Shown here in pieces: positions 62,251-64,000 of a stretch of DNA of 64,000 nt. A program made the position numbers and the translations under genes. The number at the start of each line of letters is the position of its first letter. Positions within the stretch are counted from its first letter, which is position 1. Under the pieces are notes generated by a model. It was not told the DNA's origin. It did no database searches and saw only the letters and a list, made by a program, of their open reading frames with translations. The DNA comes from JAJDUF01 sp965238265 (GTDB lineage Bacteria > Chloroflexota > UBA11872 > UBA12225 > JAJDUF01), in contig OZ250185.1 of assembly GCA_965238265.1 (NCBI GenBank), forward strand, positions 1,922,001-1,986,000. Reading direction: 5' to 3'.

Positions 62251-62695
62251 GACGTACCGGCACATCGTCCCCGACACCAGTGTAGCTGGGAAATGGTACT
62301 TGGACGATGAATCGCTCGTTCAGCGGGCCCGGCTGCTTTTCAGATCTGTCGAAACTGGGGAGATGCGTGCTATTGTGCCGTCCTGTTTCTGGTACGAACT
62401 TGGTGGCCTCGTGCGCTGATCGGAGCGACGGCGGCGGATATCAGGTACTGCGGCGGACAGGATCATGCGCGATATTCAGCGCTTGCGTCTGCCTGAGCTT
62501 GACTGCCATCTGCTCCTCGTGGATGCACACGATGTATCGCGCGCCTTCGACGTATCGCTCTATGATGCTTTCTTTCTTGTCACGGCTACCCTGACAGACT
62601 CGGCCCTCATTACAGCCGACTTGCCCCTTTATGCTAAGGCGCAAGTGACCGGAAACGTCTACTTACTACAGGATGTTCCCCTGCCAACGGAGTAG
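62237..62695 (+). pseudogene. VapC-type PIN-domain toxin gene interrupted by one in-frame TGA
   Basis: Read through a single TGA at 62417-62419, the frame gives a 152-codon PIN-domain ribonuclease. All four family acidic positions are visible: D of VPDTSVAGKW, E of CFWYELGGL, D of SLYDAFFL and D of ALITADLPL. The part after the TGA (SERRRRISGTAADRI...) continues the helix of intact homologues, and the frame is unbroken to the end at 62695. The most economical reading is a CGA to TGA nonsense change in the VapC homologue. The truncated 60-residue product would lack half the catalytic residues. Confidence 0.75.
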
Positions 62696-62724
62696 TGTGA
62701 CTGCCGCTGCCGCAGGATGGCGCT

Positions 62725-64000
62725 CTAGCTGGTAGCGGGGCTGGGAACCGGGGCTTCGACGTAGTCCGGCTCATCTTCGCTGGTGCTGAATCCGGTGGTA
62801 TAGAGCCGGAAGTAGTAGCCCTCCGCGGCCAACAGCCCTGCGTGGGTGCCCTGTTCCACGAGCCGGCCGCGATCCAGCACCAAAATCCGGGTGGCGTTCT
62901 TGATCGTCGAGAGGCGGTGGGCAATGATGAGCGCCGTGCGATCTTGCATCAGCCGGTCCAAGCCCCGTTGAATCAGTAGCTCCGTCTCCGTATCTACCGA
63001 CGAGGTGGCCTCATCGAGAATGATGATCCGCGGGTCAATGAGCAAGGCGCGTGCCAACGAGATGAGCTGTCGCTGCCCCCCCGACAGGTTGCCGCCCCGC
63101 TCTTCGACAATCGAGTCATAGCCGTCCGGTAGCCCGGCGATAAATGGATGCAGCCCCACGAGCTTACTGGCCTGCACAATGTCCTCGTTGGCGGCCTCCG
63201 GCCAACCATAGGCGATGTTCTCGCGGACCGTGCCGGCAAACAGGAACGGCTCCTGGAGTACCAACCCGATCTGCCGGCGCAGGCTCTTCTGGGTAACTGC
63301 GCGCACATCGTGCCCATCAATCAGCACGGCGCCGCTCTCCACGTCGTAGAAGCGCATGAGGAGACGGATAATCGTACTCTTGCCGGCCCCGGTGCGCCCG
63401 ATGAAGGCGAAGCGGTCGCCAGGATTGACCGTGAATGACAAGTCTTCGAAGACGGGTACCTGGGGATGGTAGCCGAAGCCCACGTGGTCGAACTCGATGT
63501 GCCCCTTCACCACTGGCAGCGTGCTGGCGTCGGGGCGATCCGCGACCTCGATCTTGGTCTCCAGCAGACCAAAAATGCGCTCGCCTGCGGCCATGGCCGC
63601 TTGCAGCACGTCAAACCGCGTAGTGAGGTCCCGGATCGGCTCGAAGAACCGGGTGATGAACAGCATGAAGGCCGTCAGCACGCCGATGGTCAGCTCGGAG
63701 GCGGCATCACCGAGGATCCACTGCCCGCCTACCCAGAGCAGCAGCACCGTGGCGGCGGCATCCAGCAGGTCCGTCACCGGGAAGATGCCCGCGTGTGGGC
63801 CGATGGTAGCGTAGGTGGCCTGGAGATTATGGTCGTTCACAATATCGAACTGGGCTGCATTGCGCTCCTCGCGGCGAAAAGCCTGCACAATACGCATCCC
63901 CACAATGTTCTCGGCGAGGTTGGCGTTCATATCGGCCATGGCCAGCCGCAGCCGCCGGTAGGCGTTCCGGCCGTACTTGGCAAATAGGCGGGCAATCACG
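62725..64000 (-). CDS. ABC exporter, fused permease-ATPase (5' end outside the window)
   Basis: At least 424 residues of an ABC-B/multidrug-type exporter. The N-terminal part visible has the last membrane helices of the permease (AATVLLLWVGGQWILG, LTAFMLFITRFFEPI) and the intracellular loop with ENIVGMRIVQAFRREE. The ATPase shows Walker A IGRTGAGKSTII, signature LSGGQRQLISLARALL, Walker B IIILDEATSSVD and the H-loop IAHRLST. The gene runs off the window edge and the first two to four helices are missing. The substrate is unknown; such half-transporters often pair with a second one. Confidence 0.9.
   Translation of the reverse strand, partial: VIARLFAKYGRNAYRRLRLAMADMNANLAENIVGMRIVQAFRREERNAAQFDIVNDHNLQATYATIGPHAGIFPVTDLLDAAATVLLLWVGGQWILGDAASELTIGVLTAFMLFITRFFEPIRDLTTRFDVLQAAMAAGERIFGLLETKIEVADRPDASTLPVVKGHIEFDHVGFGYHPQVPVFEDLSFTVNPGDRFAFIGRTGAGKSTIIRLLMRFYDVESGAVLIDGHDVRAVTQKSLRRQIGLVLQEPFLFAGTVRENIAYGWPEAANEDIVQASKLVGLHPFIAGLPDGYDSIVEERGGNLSGGQRQLISLARALLIDPRIIILDEATSSVDTETELLIQRGLDRLMQDRTALIIAHRLSTIKNATRILVLDRGRLVEQGTHAGLLAAEGYYFRLYTTGFSTSEDEPDYVEAPVPSPATS

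Overview
The window is 64 kb of high-GC bacterial chromosome. I infer a Chloroflexota-like lineage (Thermomicrobia or a related soil/marine group) from the high GC, the rpmE - DUF1385 - prfA gene order and the general gene mix. This is moderate-to-low confidence and no rRNA is present. Core genes present are gyrA, ilvD, moaC, prfA, rpmE, mutY, lon and tRNA-Phe.

Layout. 1-3.7 kb is a worn accessory edge: a frameshifted remnant, a DUF5677 protein, an amidohydrolase and a MazF-type toxin-antitoxin pair with a visible promoter and operator. 3.8-7.8 kb holds sugar-acid and amino-acid metabolism: a DgoD-like dehydratase divergent from a Gfo/Idh/MocA oxidoreductase, then gamma-glutamyltransferase. 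8.0-9.9 kb holds an unusual protein with a superinfection-immunity-like membrane N-terminus, TPR repeats and a helix-hairpin-helix (DNA-glycosylase-like) C-terminus, followed by two antitoxin-like genes. 10.4-11.1 kb is a non-coding element with a 41-bp tandem hairpin array. 11-16 kb carries a nucleotidyltransferase, a malyl-CoA-lyase-like enzyme, ilvD and a GT2 glycosyltransferase. 16-25.9 kb carries HerA-like ATPase, SHOCT protein, FHA-winged helix regulator, methyltransferase, gyrA, a PAP2-like protein, moaC and a metallo-beta-lactamase-fold hydrolase. 26-33 kb carries a GT39-like membrane glycosyltransferase and a sigma / anti-sigma-like / ABC transporter operon. 33-38.6 kb is translation and repair: prfA, DUF1385, rpmE, a methyltransferase, mutY and tRNA-Phe. 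38.9-42.2 kb, directly after tRNA-Phe, is a lower-GC RapA/SNF2-type helicase gene with an in-frame TGA and a one-base frameshift. 42-44.4 kb: LysE exporter and a second MocA oxidoreductase. 44.5-57.3 kb is a long minus-strand run, PHP - lon - two glycoside hydrolases (one fused to an O-antigen ligase-like membrane domain) - nucleotide-sugar epimerase - O-antigen ligase - flippase-like protein - GT4, which reads as a surface or extracellular polysaccharide locus. 57.5-64 kb: MFS transporter, sugar isomerase-like protein, a split coiled-coil/nuclease-like gene, GT2, a VapBC pair whose toxin gene is interrupted by one TGA, and an ABC exporter running off the end.

The intergenic DNA is strikingly rich in short palindromic repeats of at least eight families, often joined into mosaics. 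Several copies lie inside reading frames without breaking them, including a ~47-bp palindrome in a hydrolase, an ABC ATPase and a polymer ligase. Three features stand out: these in-frame palindromic elements, the membrane-TPR-HhH fusion beside antitoxin genes, and the hydrolase-ligase fusion. Accessory genes show a repeated pattern of single-lesion decay (one TGA or one-base shift in an otherwise intact frame).
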